NCBI GenBank assembly: GCA_018806915.1
Contig: JAGKQI010000101.1
Location: forward strand, 558,001-622,000
Source of the DNA: Phytophthora colocasiae
Lineage: Eukaryota > Oomycota > Peronosporomycetes > Peronosporales > Peronosporaceae
DNA length: 64,000 bases
Direction of reading: 5' to 3'
Numbering within the stretch: the stretch's first letter is position 1; each line of letters begins with the position of its first letter. The notes beneath the pieces are model-generated. The model saw nothing but the letters and a program-made list of their open reading frames with translations. It was not told where the DNA came from and made no database searches. A program made the translations under genes and the position numbers. Below, piece after piece: positions 52,376 to 63,594 of the stretch.

Positions 52376-54644
52376 TATGCACTTCAGTCTGTAACGTGTA
52401 TCATTGCACTGCTAGTACTGTAGTTTATACAGCTCATTTGAAGTACAACGTGCAGTTTGTGTACAGAAGATAGAGTTGCGTAGTTCTCGGATTGAAAATG
52501 TCTCCGCACGGTGTGCTAGGAAGAACGAAAGTTATTAGATATTTGGTTGTATCGTCATTGAACGTACTGCAATTGGCAGCAAAGGTTGCCATTAAGATAA
52601 AACTAGTTTGTTTGGGAGATCAGAAAGTAAAGCATGATTCTGCTCAACGCACGAGGGTACGCGACCGCACGCGGTGCGAATCGCCATCCCCCGCACTCAT
52701 ACAAGAGGTGTCAGAATATAAAGCTATTCATCACTTATCCCACGACAGCTCGCCATTGCACATGCAGAAACATATATATAAAACTGTTGGATGGAGAGTT
52801 CCTCAGGAAAAACAGCCAGTTTGTATCCTCATTCTTCTTCGGACGGTAATTCCAAAACAAAAGTTGGACATCACTGGAACCTCCTTGATAGTCTTGAATA
52901 AATATACGATAAAAAGCGACACGCGTGAAGAATTGTCAAAATGCGGAATGATCTGGTGTCGACCAGTGACGCCTGTTGAACACCAATGGTTCTTGTGTAT
53001 CCTTATTGGTCTGGAGAGGAGGACGTAATTACGTTTCGTAAAAACGTGGTGTGGCGTACAGCGGTTTTGCAAAACAAGATACGGACTTCGATGTAAAATC
53101 ATCCGAAGCGTACAGGTAGTTAAATGCAATGTAGACAGTGATGCCAACGCTTCAAAGTTACCCACAGTGGCACGGCGACAGCGTTAAACCTCTACTGTGT
53201 CGAGTTGCGAACTGCAATTGCAGCATTGTGACAAGAACAGCGGCGAGGCCGTCCTCATGACGCTCGACGACAGACACATGAAGGGGCACTGTCCGTTTCC
53301 AGATCGAACTGGTGCAAGATGATATGGATTTCAAGTCCAGTGCTGACTCCCCCAGTTAAGACAGCAGCAATGCGCTACGTTGAGCACACCTTGCGCTCGC
53401 TTGGCTATCGCCAACAACTTATCGGGCAGATAGATCTGTCCTACGCAATCTGTTGGTGCCACCATTGTCTTCATCTGCTGCTCGTTGGTGATCCCGTCGC
53501 AGATCTGACAATCACGCGCTCGCCCTCGTGGTAGATCCAGCACTGCCACCGTTGTCTCCTTTCACGCTGAACTTGGTATCTTTGCTGCTCGTCACAGCAA
53601 TGCAATGGGACACGGCCCGTGATGCCATGCAATTTGCAGCGTCCGTTTGCATTGCAAACGGACGCTGCCGCTCGATTGAGGCGCTTGAAGCTCCATGCTG
53701 CGGGCAATCGTCTCAAGTCGCATGACAGCGAGGGTCGAGCAAGGCAACTCGTTGTGCGTTTGACCATGTTGGCATCAACACTTTATCGTGCAGGAGGTTG
53801 GTACGATGCAGGACTTCCAGTTACACAACCGCCTGCAACAAGCAGTGCAAGTACCAACCTTGTGCAAATGAGACTCTACAACGCAACAACGTACCCATTT
53901 GGTGTAAAGTGTCTCTGCTAAGCACCGTCTCCAGTCGCGCCAGTACAGCAACGGCGGCATTCAGCGCAAATATTTTCAAATCGCTGCGATAAGCTTGGTC
54001 GAGCAAGACGACTTGCGCTCAGTATTGCGGCAAAATGCCAAAATTCGTCTTCAAAGCGCAAGTTCCTCGAATTTACCGATTAGGTCTTCCAACTCAGTGG
54101 ACCTCGGCCAGCAATTCCCATGCTGCCGCCGCAAAGAGCAGCGAGAAAATGTGATGTTGCTGTTGCTATTTTTGCTGCAACGGCTCCATACACTTGGGGG
54201 ATCCGTTTCACACGACGCCCTGGTGATGAAAAGAGCAGGTTCTCGAGCTTATTCTCCACCACGTCACCCTGGCTTCAACTCTGCTCAGCAGTGCGCCTGC
54301 CGCTCGACTGGAATGAAATGTGCCGCGGCAGCGAGCGAGGTCCAGCCAAACCAAACTCAGGGATGAGTTGTGAATTGATCAAGTGTGTGCAGGTGCACTT
54401 GCACCTTGTTGTTCCTTTTCCCCATCGCTTTTCCCTCTGCCAGCTTTGACTGGCGCTCACTATGCTCGTCTGACTTCCTCAGGAATCGTCCGTTTGAATC
54501 AGAGTGATGGTCAAGATATCTGCGATAAACCGTTTCCCGCTCGCAACGGCCGAACGCCGCGTACCCATCCACGGCGGCATTCCAGTGGCCGCCCATTCAC
54601 ACATTTGCTCGCTCCCCCCTACGCAGGACACACAAGAGACCGAT
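52376..54644. other. Gene-poor stretch, one unrecognised ORF and a palindrome
   Basis: An open frame at 52492-53028 (178 codons, starting MKMSPHGVLGRTK) has no domain I know and unremarkable composition; it may be chance. From 53160 to 54500 the sequence has coding-like GC content but only broken frames, perhaps an old repeat. A 33-bp near-perfect palindrome is at 53636-53668. Confidence 0.4.
53636..53668. repeat. Perfect inverted repeat, 16-bp arms, 1-nt centre
   Basis: GCAGCGTCCGTTTGCA at 53636-53651 is followed, after a single T, by its exact complement at 53653-53668. Confidence 0.9.
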
Positions 54645-55784
54645 ATGATGGCAGCCAAGCTGGACGACTACGTGATCCAGCGGCGATTAGCGCCTGCTCT
54701 GTTCGGCGACGTGTTGCTGTGTCAACACCGACCTTCGGGCGACCTCGTGGCCGTCAAGCGCGTACTGCAGAGCGCTGCCAACGCGCAATTGACGCTCGCT
54801 AGCAACAAAAAGGTGCGCGAGAACGTGGCGCTTGAACGTGCGTTGTACCATCAGCTCAACCGCGTCGGTGGCCACCGCAACTTGCTTAAGCTGCGTGATG
54901 AGATTGAGTACGACGGATGCTTGTACATGGTCTCGGACTACTGTGCACGAGGTGAACTGTACGAACTCGTGAGCTCCGCTGAGGACGGCAAACTACCGCT
55001 GCCAATTATCCAGAAGTACATGCGTCAGATCGCTAGTGGTGTCCAGTTCCTACACGCTAACGGCTTCGCACATCGCGACTTGTCACTCGAGAATGTGCTG
55101 GTGACGGACGACGATCAGTGTCAGGTGTGCGACTTTGGTCTTGCTGCGTCCACAGCCAAGCCCAGTCGCGAGACGGTGGGGAAGCTTTTCTACATGGCAC
55201 CAGAGGTGCTGGCGGGTGTACAGTACGATGCCACCAAGGCCGATGTCTGGTCACTCGGTGTTATGCTTTTCATCATGCTTATCGGTGCCCCACCTGTCGA
55301 GACCGCGTCGTCGTCAGACGCCAGATTCAGACTCATTACCAACAAGGGCGTCAGGAAGCTCATTGATCGCTGGGGGCTTACAAACGACCTGCCAGCTGGA
55401 GCCATTGACCTCCTCGCTGATATGCTCGAGGTTGACCCGGAACAGCGCAGCTCAATGGCCGAGGTGGTCTCCCACCCGTTCTTGCTGCGTTCGAGCACCA
55501 TTGCCTCCCCGCAGCGTGTCGTCGCTCCTAAGCTTCAGCAGACACGTGCCGCAACCCCGGAGAAGCAGACCCCGCAGCCCACAGCCTCGTACTCGTCCGT
55601 GCCTTCGACTTCCATGTACTCGACGCGTCCCGAGTCCGACGGCATCGAACGCAGCGGCTGCCGGCTGCTGTTCCACAAGATCCACCGCTTCTTCTCGCGC
55701 CGTCACAACAAGCGCGTGATGGCCGTGAACCGCAGCTCTGGGTCCAAGCGAGCGCATGCCAAGCGCTTCGCTAACGCCGCCTGA
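54645..55784 (+). CDS. Atypical Ser/Thr protein kinase (HRD-L-SLEN loop), copy 1
   Basis: 379 residues from ATG 54645 (MMAAKLDDYVIQRRLAPALF); an upstream in-frame ATG at 54504 would add 47 unconserved residues. Kinase fold with VAVKRVL (ATP Lys), HRDLSLEN (catalytic Asp and Asn), CDFGLA, YMAPEVLAG, DVWSLGVMLFIMLIGAPPV and HPFL. The glycine-rich loop is replaced by LAPALFGDVLL, and the usual Lys two after the catalytic Asp is Ser. The C-terminus is Ser/Thr/Pro-rich and then basic (RVMAVNRSSGSKRAHAKR). Its closest relative is the kinase at 58002. Activity is likely but not certain. Confidence 0.88.
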   Translation: MMAAKLDDYVIQRRLAPALFGDVLLCQHRPSGDLVAVKRVLQSAANAQLTLASNKKVRENVALERALYHQLNRVGGHRNLLKLRDEIEYDGCLYMVSDYCARGELYELVSSAEDGKLPLPIIQKYMRQIASGVQFLHANGFAHRDLSLENVLVTDDDQCQVCDFGLAASTAKPSRETVGKLFYMAPEVLAGVQYDATKADVWSLGVMLFIMLIGAPPVETASSSDARFRLITNKGVRKLIDRWGLTNDLPAGAIDLLADMLEVDPEQRSSMAEVVSHPFLLRSSTIASPQRVVAPKLQQTRAATPEKQTPQPTASYSSVPSTSMYSTRPESDGIERSGCRLLFHKIHRFFSRRHNKRVMAVNRSSGSKRAHAKRFANAA

Positions 55785-56214
55785 AGGTGGCTAGGCCGTC
55801 GTTTGCGTGAGCTCGCTGAGTTCGTGGCTGCTATCAACCGGCCACATCGCAACAGCCTGTCGGCTGATCCTGCCCATGCATTCGAGGGCCGCAGGACGCT
55901 GGATGTGGGAAATAGCGTATATTTATTCGGATGCGTGCCTGCAATTACCATCCATTTGTAAGAAGAAACCTCAAAAGTAGCTAAAGCAACAACAAGTAGT
56001 CTAGATAGACGGATGTAGCAATAAAGAGCATGAAGAAGTAGACTTTGTCCACCATCATTTTCGACTTCAATACATTACAAACTGGTTTAACATTGCGTGT
56101 AACGCTGCAAATGATATTGTTCCTATGCGTTAGCGATGCTGGAACTGATGTTCTTGAGCGTTGCTGACGTCTGTGGTCGCCTTTGCTGCGTTCCTTAAGA
56201 AGCAGAATAAAAAT
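55785..56214. other. Convergent 3' flanks
   Basis: 430 bp between the convergent kinase 1 and membrane-protein genes; no feature seen. Confidence 0.5.
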
Positions 56215-57215
56215 TTATACAATATTCACATTGGCTTTCGTAGCTATAGCATTGGGAGCAGTCCAAGTCTGGACTGTAGGTGTGGGTTGGTTGTAGTAGT
56301 TGGCCATGTCTTCTTCATGCTCGTACAACCGACTGCGCGCCTTGCAGTAACACGTGCACACCGACACGACTGCAACGAGAAAGAAGAGTGTAGAACAGCA
56401 AATTGCCAGCACAATTTGCCATTTACTCAAGCCTTTGTTCACCACTGTACCAGCATCATCGCCACTTGTTAGCAAATATCCTGTGGAGCTACCATCTCAA
56501 CTCAAAACGTTTGCTCACCTTCGCTGCCGGAGTGGCTGCCTTTGGTATCCCCCACACCATCACTTGACTTTGAACTGCTGCTGGATGCACCAATTGATCC
56601 TGTGGTGGATAACGAAGTGGACGACGAGCCTGCATCTGCAACCACTGAACACGCAAAACGCATCCTGTCAGTACAGTAGGAAAGAGTGCAGCTTCACACT
56701 TGCTCTTGTCGTACCTGGTGTCGTCACGGGCGTCGTCACTGGCGAGGGGGAAGGCGCAGAGGTGGTCGGCACAGGCGTTGGCGTTGGTGCGGTGGTCACA
56801 GCTCCGAAACTTGAATTCGTGCCCGTCGATCCATTCGATGAAGTGGCTGAGTACTCACAAGTGCCGCAGTCAGTGCCGTACGTGCAGGTGCCATTAGCGT
56901 TGATAGCGAAGCCGAAGACGACGCCTTGTGTCTTCTCGTAGCATTGGCCACAGTTGCAGTCTCCGTCTCCTCTACGTGCTCCCTGTTGCGAGCCGCTGCA
57001 TGTGCACCCTGGGGTGCCGCCTGGCCCGAAACCCGTCAGTGCCGTCGTGTAGCAGATCTCAGCGCATGCCACCGCCTCCACTGCATCCAACAAGCAACAC
57101 TTAGCCCACCATTATTTTGTTAAGCTTAGACAGCGCTCATAGACTTACCCGTTGCAGGCCCCGAGGAGATTGCAACATTTGCTAGTAGTGCCAAGGAGAT
57201 TAGCCACGAGCGCAT
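56215..57215 (-). CDS. Cysteine-rich single-pass membrane protein, receptor-like
   Basis: Four phase-1 exons: 57215-57149, 57080-56715, 56644-56519, 56480-56215; 274 residues. The signal peptide MRSWLISLALLANVAISSG is followed by a compact Cys-rich domain (CAEICYTTALTGFGPGGTPGC, CSGSQ, GDCNCGQCYEK, CTYGTDCGTC, about 12 Cys). Then a Thr/Pro/Ser-rich stalk, one membrane helix (WQIVLAICCSTLFFLVAVVSV) and a short Tyr-containing tail (YEHEEDMANYYNQPTP). No known family recognised. The layout is of a type I surface protein, placed between two related kinases. All introns in the same phase suit exon-shuffled extracellular modules. Confidence 0.75.
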
Positions 57216-58001
57216 GCTTCCAGGTGTGGCGGGGTCTGACTGGTTGTTGTCTTCTCGGAACGTGCGATACACCGACCAACAACTAAACGCTTGTACCCGC
57301 AGTCATGCTGGAGATGCGAGGAAGCAGTAGTCATCCTCGAGCCCATACACGAGGGCTATAATTGACATTACCCTTGACCACTTCAACCGCAGCAAGGTTT
57401 GACTCCCAATTGGCTATCCACTTCAACTTCAGAAGCTGAAGCAAATGCCGTTTCGATAGTAAATTGCATCGAACAAAAAGCACATGAAGCGTTCATGCGT
57501 CAAGCATTCAAGTAACGTGCTGCTTCGTGGTCAGCGTTACTTGCACAGTGCCAAAAGAGGTGATGTTTTTTTCGCTGCAGCGGCGTGGAACTTGTGTGCA
57601 GGTAGTCATAACGTCTGAGCTGGGACGGAGACCCACTCTACGTGGCTGGTCAGCGGCAAAGCCTTCTCTCACGTGCGCTTCGAAGGTCATCCAAAGAAGA
57701 CCACACCCGCTGATTTACAGCTGCTGAAGTAGTCGTCGCCATTGAAACGAAGCCTGGAAGGCGTACGTCACGGCGTCTTAGAGGCATCTTCCATAGATTT
57801 CAGTCCGTCTACTTCTGGCAGACTCATTTTTCTAAGCGAGCTGGAAACGGCAAAGGTGTCAGCCACCCCGAGAGTGCGACCCTATCTGGACTTGCACCTT
57901 CCTCTTCAGCCGGCGCTTCACCCACTGCCTTCATTCCCCAATTCCGTTCATCGAGCGCAAAGCTCCTCTACCCAGAACTGTCCAACGCGTAAGCATCTAA
58001 C
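57216..58001. other. Spacer upstream of kinase 2 and membrane protein
   Basis: 786 bp between divergent genes (minus-strand start 57215, plus-strand start 58002), so it must contain both promoters. No convincing ORF; a Pro/Ser-coding frame at 57742-58038 runs into kinase 2 and is probably leader. Confidence 0.45.
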
Positions 58002-59066
58002 ATGGGACTCCTCCGCAACTACATGGATGCAGTGCTGACCGCCACTTTATCCCCGTTCACGTCCCCTCGTTCAAGTAGCGCCACCACCCCAACAAAGGGT
58101 AAGAAGCAGGAGTTGTGCCCACCAAAACCCATCCCAAAGCCAACCCCAACGCCGGTATCCAGTACTGTTATCCGATCTCCACCACAGCGACTGTCCGACT
58201 TTAAAGTGATGGAGACCTTGGCACCGGCGTTATTCGGAGAAGTTCTATTGTGTCTTGATACCAAGACTGGGCGTCAATTCGCTGTCAAACGGGTGGATCT
58301 CCGCTGTGCAAGAGCTCAAGTGACTATTGGCAAGCAGATCCGCGTCGTCGAGAGTCTCCAGCAGGAACGTGCAGTGCATCGTCGACTGGTAGCAGCTCAA
58401 ACGACCAACCTGCTGCTACTGGAGGAGGAGATACAATGTGGTGGCAATTTGTACCTCGTGTTCCCGTTCTGTTCTGGCGGTGACCTATTCGACGTAGTTC
58501 GCCACAGCCCATTGAACGGTAGACTACCAGAAGCCACAGCTCGTCGATTTCTACGTGATGTGGTCACTGGGCTACTCTGCATGAAACAGAATGGCTTGGC
58601 CCACCGTGATATTTCGTTGGAAAATATTCTTTTGGACTCGGAAGGTGTTTGTCATGTGTGTGACTTCGGTCTAGCTGCACGATATGGCAAGTTGCTAGCT
58701 CCTGGTCGAGTGGGCAAGGCCTGGTACATGGCTCCAGAGGTTTTTGCAGCTAAGGAAGCATACGACCCACTGCAAGCCGATATGTGGTCGCTGGGTGTTC
58801 TGCTTGCTATCATGTTAGCTGGTGCCCCTTTGGTCGAGAAACCTACTTGTGATGATCGGCAGTTCCGTGTCTTGGTCCATGGTGGCGGTGTACGTAAACT
58901 CCGCCGTGTATTTCCTCGTAAACTGTCGGATATGGCGTGGAACCTGATGGAGAAGCTACTTAACATCGACCCATGCAAACGGCCAACACTGGAACAGGTA
59001 GCTGAACATCCGTTCTTGTCCTCAGACTATCATCACCACACCAACTACACCACGTGCTTCTCTTGA
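58002..59066 (+). CDS. Atypical Ser/Thr protein kinase (HRD-I-SLEN loop), copy 2
   Basis: 354 residues. A Pro/Ser/Lys-rich N-terminus of about 65 residues precedes a kinase domain starting FKVMETLAPALFGEVLLC, where again the glycine loop is absent. It continues with FAVKRVDL, HRDISLEN, CDFGLA, YMAPEVFA, DMWSLGVLLAIMLAGAPLV and HPFLSS near the end. Paralogue of the kinase at 54645: they share the LAPALFG(D/E)VLLC start and SLEN loop but have unrelated flanks. A role in signalling is inferred. Confidence 0.88.
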   Translation: MGLLRNYMDAVLTATLSPFTSPRSSSATTPTKGKKQELCPPKPIPKPTPTPVSSTVIRSPPQRLSDFKVMETLAPALFGEVLLCLDTKTGRQFAVKRVDLRCARAQVTIGKQIRVVESLQQERAVHRRLVAAQTTNLLLLEEEIQCGGNLYLVFPFCSGGDLFDVVRHSPLNGRLPEATARRFLRDVVTGLLCMKQNGLAHRDISLENILLDSEGVCHVCDFGLAARYGKLLAPGRVGKAWYMAPEVFAAKEAYDPLQADMWSLGVLLAIMLAGAPLVEKPTCDDRQFRVLVHGGGVRKLRRVFPRKLSDMAWNLMEKLLNIDPCKRPTLEQVAEHPFLSSDYHHHTNYTTCFS

Positions 59067-59204
59067 TAAATCCCACGTGTCCGTGCTGTCTACATGTACA
59101 GTATACCATTACCCATAATAAACCGTTCGTATATTAGCAACAGTACGTCCATCAGATATCCTCGTCATCCCGCACTTCTACCCCTTCTCAACGGGTCCAA
59201 TTAT

Positions 59205-59606
59205 CTATGTCTGCCTCGGTGCCGGAGGAGCTCCAGCAGCGCCTGGTTGCTGAGTAGACAGGAAATAGGCGAATGCCAGGAACACTAACGCCCGCCACCC
59301 GAAGAGCATAGTGAGTAGTGCTGCCACCGCCAAGTGGATCTTCTGTATCGGTCTGGCTGGTAATCCCAATACAGCTGGGATGGTCACTGCGCCTTCCAGT
59401 CCAATTTGTCGCGCGAGCCCTTGTAGTGGTGAAGCTCCGGCATCTGGAGGCGCTCCTGCATTAGGCGGAGCAGCACCTGCACCTGGGGCCCCACCGTGCA
59501 CGGATCCGAAGCGTCTCTGGGTCTGCTGGCTTTGCTGTGGCTGTTGGCGCGCACGTACACGCGGGTCGTCGTCTGGGACGATCTCTCCATTGATAATGTG
59601 CACCAT
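59205..59606 (-). CDS. FAM241-like small membrane protein (DUF4605)
   Basis: 133 residues from ATG 59606, MVHIINGEIVPDDDPRVRAR, the conserved opening of FAM241A/B proteins. The middle is Gln/Ala/Gly/Pro-rich and disordered; a hydrophobic C-terminal segment (IHLAVAALLTMLFGWRALVFLAFAYFL) would insert into a membrane, probably ER or lysosomal as in animals. An upstream in-frame ATG at 59654 is ignored because the family starts at MV. Convergent with kinase 2. Confidence 0.85.
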   Translation of the reverse strand: MVHIINGEIVPDDDPRVRARQQPQQSQQTQRRFGSVHGGAPGAGAAPPNAGAPPDAGASPLQGLARQIGLEGAVTIPAVLGLPARPIQKIHLAVAALLTMLFGWRALVFLAFAYFLSTQQPGAAGAPPAPRQT

Positions 59607-60164
59607 GATGTTGGTAAAATTGAGTTCTCGCCTACGTGGCAAAATGCAATGCACAGATTTCCTAAGAATCGAGAGGATCTTATAGATGGATTAGGATATA
59701 AGGATTTACAAATGAATTACTAGTGGATTGGTAGAAAAGGTGGCTAGTGAAGATGTCCTTTTGGTTGCCCAAGAATTCTGGGCCTGAGGCTTGAGCATTC
59801 GTGTCAGCTATGTTGCAAATGCTCTCCAGGTCAGATGACCCTAGAGGATCACATAGGCTCACTAGGCCGGAGGCCTTGGACAAACATACAAAAACACCTC
59901 AAAATCAAAATAAACATCCAAAAAGCTTGCCAGCACCCATAAAACAACTTTGGCACCATAAACTTTGATGCGATGACGACAAGCATCCATGCTTCACCAC
60001 CAATCGTTTGGTCAGCACTGCAACGTAGACAGGCACACCACAAAAGCAATCAAAGCTGCTTCACTATAACACAATAGCAACGTTGCATCGGCAAGATATC
60101 TCTCTCATTCCGAAATCTCCCTAGCACGACCTACTACTCTACACCACTTCCCAGAGCTACCGCC
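59607..60164. other. Region 5' of the MULE transposase
   Basis: 558 bp with no gene. It must hold the FAM241-like promoter and perhaps the left end of the MULE; no inverted repeat was matched to the right side. Confidence 0.35.
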
Positions 60165-62039
60165 ATGCCTGCTCTTTTAGCTTGGACCACGATTTCCAAC
60201 GGCATCACCAAGGAAGACGCCTCAATGCTGCTTGAGACGTTTAAGACGTTCAAGATCGCTAAGAGCGAGCTCGTTCGATGTAAGGTTTGCGCGCTCTCCT
60301 CCCCGCACAACATGCGTCGCCGCATGCTGGTGTGCAACTCCAAACATTGCAAAGACGTCGAGCCTCTTGCCCGTTGTAGGTGGCGCTGCAAGACGCTGAC
60401 GTGTCAAGTGATGAATTTGGTTAGTATTTTCGAGATAAAAAGTCACATTTCACCGCTGGAGTCGCCTAGGAAGCCTCGCTTGACGGAGGAGATGAAGGAC
60501 GTGGCGCGCTCTCTTGCAACGGAGGGCTTGAAGCCAGCTCGGATTCGGAATGCGTTTCTCAATCGATTTAATTTGGATGAGTCCAGCCTACCTCCCCTAC
60601 GAAACATGCAGCGTTTTACTCAGCACTACACCCGAGTTAAGCTTGGCGGAAGTGACGATTTCCTAGATGTCCGAGACCAGGTGGTCGAAATGGCGTTTTC
60701 GCCAGGTCAGCTCAGCTCGGATCCATTCACGTTCACGTGGGAGTGCGAGGCTGACGGATCTCCCCATGTTGGATTTGGGTCGGATCAAGATCCGTTTATT
60801 GTGGGCATCACGACTGAGAGACTGCTAAGATCGGCTGACCGTGACTCGGGCTCGTTCGTTATGCACGCTGATGCGACGTTCAAGCTCAACCAGATTGGCT
60901 ATCCCGTCTTCGTGGTCAGAATCTCCGATATGGCGAGGTCCTTTCACTTGTTGGCTGTGTTTGTCACCTCTCAGCGCCGAGAGCCCGACTATTTCAAAGT
61001 GTTTTGTGCGCTGAAGAACGTGTACTATCGTGCAACTGGCAAAGAATTCTCGGTGCAATACGCCATGGCGGATGCAGATGATGCTCAGTGGCGCGCTGCT
61101 CAGGCTGCATTTGGCACAAACTGTAGCTTCAGAAGGCTGATGTGCTATTACCACGTCACTGCGAAGGTCCATGAGAAAACGCGAGGGCTGCATCCAACAC
61201 TGGCCGCTGAAGTTTTTAAGGGAGTGACGGACTTGCACTTCGCATACAGCAGCGCCGAGTACGAGGGCTTGAAGACCCGTGTACTAGCAGATTGGGCCAC
61301 GCCACCCGAGCTTCTCACTTTCAGCGCGTACTTTAAAGACGAGTGGCTCTCTGGACGGTTTGCCCGTTGGCAAGCGTTCCACACTCCACGGGGATATGCC
61401 ACGACGAATAACCCCGTAAAGCAGTTTAACCGCACTATCAAGCGTACATACACGCTGCACGCTCGTCTCAAGATGGGCGCACTCCTAACGCAGCTGCGAT
61501 CGTGTTGCCGCTCGGAGAGTCCCTCATTGAAGCCATTCGTTGATGTTCCTACTGCTTCGGCTTCTCTGTGGCGCCGCATGAAAGAGCTACGGCGGGCGAG
61601 TAGTCTGTTCGAATGGACGCCACCGCGCTCAAGTCTGGCATTTGTCCTGGATAGAGTAGACGATGACGCAGCTGATCGCTTCGTCCAAGTTGTATCACGA
61701 CCATGCCGGCGCGTACTTGACGAAAACACTGGACGGAAGCGAGAGGTGCTCCTTGTGACAGCGCAGATTAGTGCCAGCAGTGCACGCATGGAGTGAGTCG
61801 CCATGCCAGACGAAGGATGGAGAGTTGACATCCAACGGCGTGAATGTCCGTGCCGCACCTTCGCCAAAAACGCCACTTGTGTACACCTTCTTCTTGCCAT
61901 TTCCAGCCGTGGGCTGAACGACGTCGGTACTCGAGCAAAGCTTGTGTATCGAGGCTCCAACAAGGCGCGACGCTTGCTGGAAGGATCACAAAGCGCTGGG
62001 CGTCCGCCGCTAAACACGTTCGCCCTAAATCGGGTGTAG
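60165..62039 (+). pseudogene. MULE-family transposase with SWIM finger, one in-frame TGA
   Basis: The frame runs 543 codons to TGA 61794-61796, then continues in the same frame (VAMPDEGWRVDIQRRECPC) to 62039, so a single codon change splits the protein. MULE DDE core: MHADATFKL (first Asp), AMADADDAQW (second Asp), then RLMCYYHVTAKVHE, NNPVKQFNRTIKR. Past the stop is the SWIM zinc finger CPC...CVHLL, needed for DNA binding. A CysHis N-terminal region (CKVCALSS ... CNSKHC) may be a WRKY/GCM1-like finger. The setting ME-TGA-VA suggests a Trp TGG became TGA. Confidence 0.82.
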
Positions 62040-63246
62040 TGTAGATTGACATAGCTGCACACAAGTTAGATCACATATATTGTGTGCTACTATGAGTCTG
62101 GTTACCATTAAACGATGCCACAGCGTCAGCGTATTATCTCGTTCTCCAACTAATTCACAACCGAGTACCTAGTCCTTATCAAGCAGCGCACTGCTTCAGC
62201 TTTTCTTGTAGCTTCTCCGTTACAACAGCACGCTGACAACATCATGTTTCCCTTCACGGCAGCTCACCACCTCTTCGCCGTGGGTTCCTGTCGCTGGTAG
62301 TCTTCACCTGTCCGTGGTGACCCTCTCTTCCCAGCGGCAGCACTCCTCACGCCTCCCCCCTTCACCCACGGGGCTTTTGTGACAGCACTCCTGCTACGGC
62401 AGATCCTCACGGTAGACCTCCTCGAAGAGACAATCATGGTCTTGGCGGACTTCTCCTCACAGCAGCAGCTCTTCCCTCACGGCAGCCGTCCTCTCAGCAG
62501 CCTCTTCTCACGGGAGCCGTCCCCTCAGCAGCCTCTCCTCACGGCGGCCTCCCGTCGCGACAGCTCTTCTGCTGCGGCGGCCCCTACTGGCAGCTCCCCC
62601 CAAGGCGACGGTCCGGTCATTGGTGACTTGGTCCTCGCAACGGCAGCTCTTCCTTCAAGACCGCCCTCTCCCCCCCTCGCAGCAGTCTTCCCGTCGCGGC
62701 TGCTCTCTTGTTACGGCAGCCCCTCGCGGCTGCTTCCCCTCGAGACGCCAGACCTGCCGGCGACATCCTTCTTTCATCTGTGGCGACCTTCTCCTCGCGG
62801 TGACGCTCTCATGATTGCAGTCTTCACTTCGTGGTGGCAGCCCTCCGTTTCTTGTCTGCTGCTGGGATACCTCTGTACTGAATTAATGATACCAAAGCTG
62901 TGTAAGCTTGGCGTGCACACACAGCTCGTGATCCATCCATCACGCCAACGTGTCACGTGTGCAGCAGATTACGAGTACCTGCTCGCACTATGTTCCGGTG
63001 CTCATTGTCCTTTTGTGGTGTTGGCAGCGCATTTTTAAAGTGTTTCTGGTATTTTGTCGAGGCCTTGTCAATCATGACATCTCTCCAGTGAAAACCTCTA
63101 ATATTGACCGGGACCAGCAACTTCTTCCACTGGTGCGAGGGACCAAAACTGTCGTGCGACGCAAATTGATTGGCTAAAATTTACAGTTGTTGTAGCCATG
63201 TGCAAAGACCCAAAGCCGCAGATGTGTATAGTAGCCCCAAAAGTCT
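62040..63246. other. Low-complexity tract, no supported gene
   Basis: From about 62240 to 62830 the plus strand is Cys/Ser/Pro/Leu-coding simple sequence built from drifting CTCACGGCAGC and CAGCAGCCTCTCCTC-like blocks. The long frame at 62379-63038 follows these repeats and is probably not a gene. 62830-63246 shows nothing recognisable. Confidence 0.45.
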
Positions 63247-63249
63247 GTA

Positions 63250-63450
63250 CAGATACCGCTGAGAAACTGGCGGATGCAATCATCAAATACATCGTCCAAA
63301 ACGATAGAAGTAACTTATCATTTTAAAGAGGAGGGATTTATAATTTGATGTACATACACATGGCACCTCTGAAAATCAGTTTTCTGTACGGACATTATAC
63401 ACTCTCGCAGTTGAAAAGTTGACGATCCGCCAGTTTCTCAGCGGTATCTG
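63250..63450. mobile_element. 201-bp MITE with TA target duplication
   Basis: Terminal inverted repeats of 26 bp (starting CAGATACCGCTGAGAAACTG) are perfect, with TA on both sides (63248-63249 and 63451-63452); the TA and one more base extend the perfect match to 29 bp (63247-63275 and 63425-63453). No coding. Size and TA suggest a Tc1/mariner-related MITE; ends differ from those of the element at 50810. Confidence 0.8.
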
Positions 63451-63594
63451 TACCATGGAAGTACATTCAGGGACGACAGCAGTACAATGAGGGACGACAC
63501 GCGAGTACAATCGAAGATGATTGTAACAGGGTCCGTACAGATATATTCCTTCACTTCAGATCTCGCCACAGACCGCAGCACTCGGTGACCCACC

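Noticed and set aside
62379..63038. 219-codon Ser/Pro/Leu-rich ORF
   Set aside because: It follows low-complexity repeats, has no domain or signal, and composition explains the open frame.
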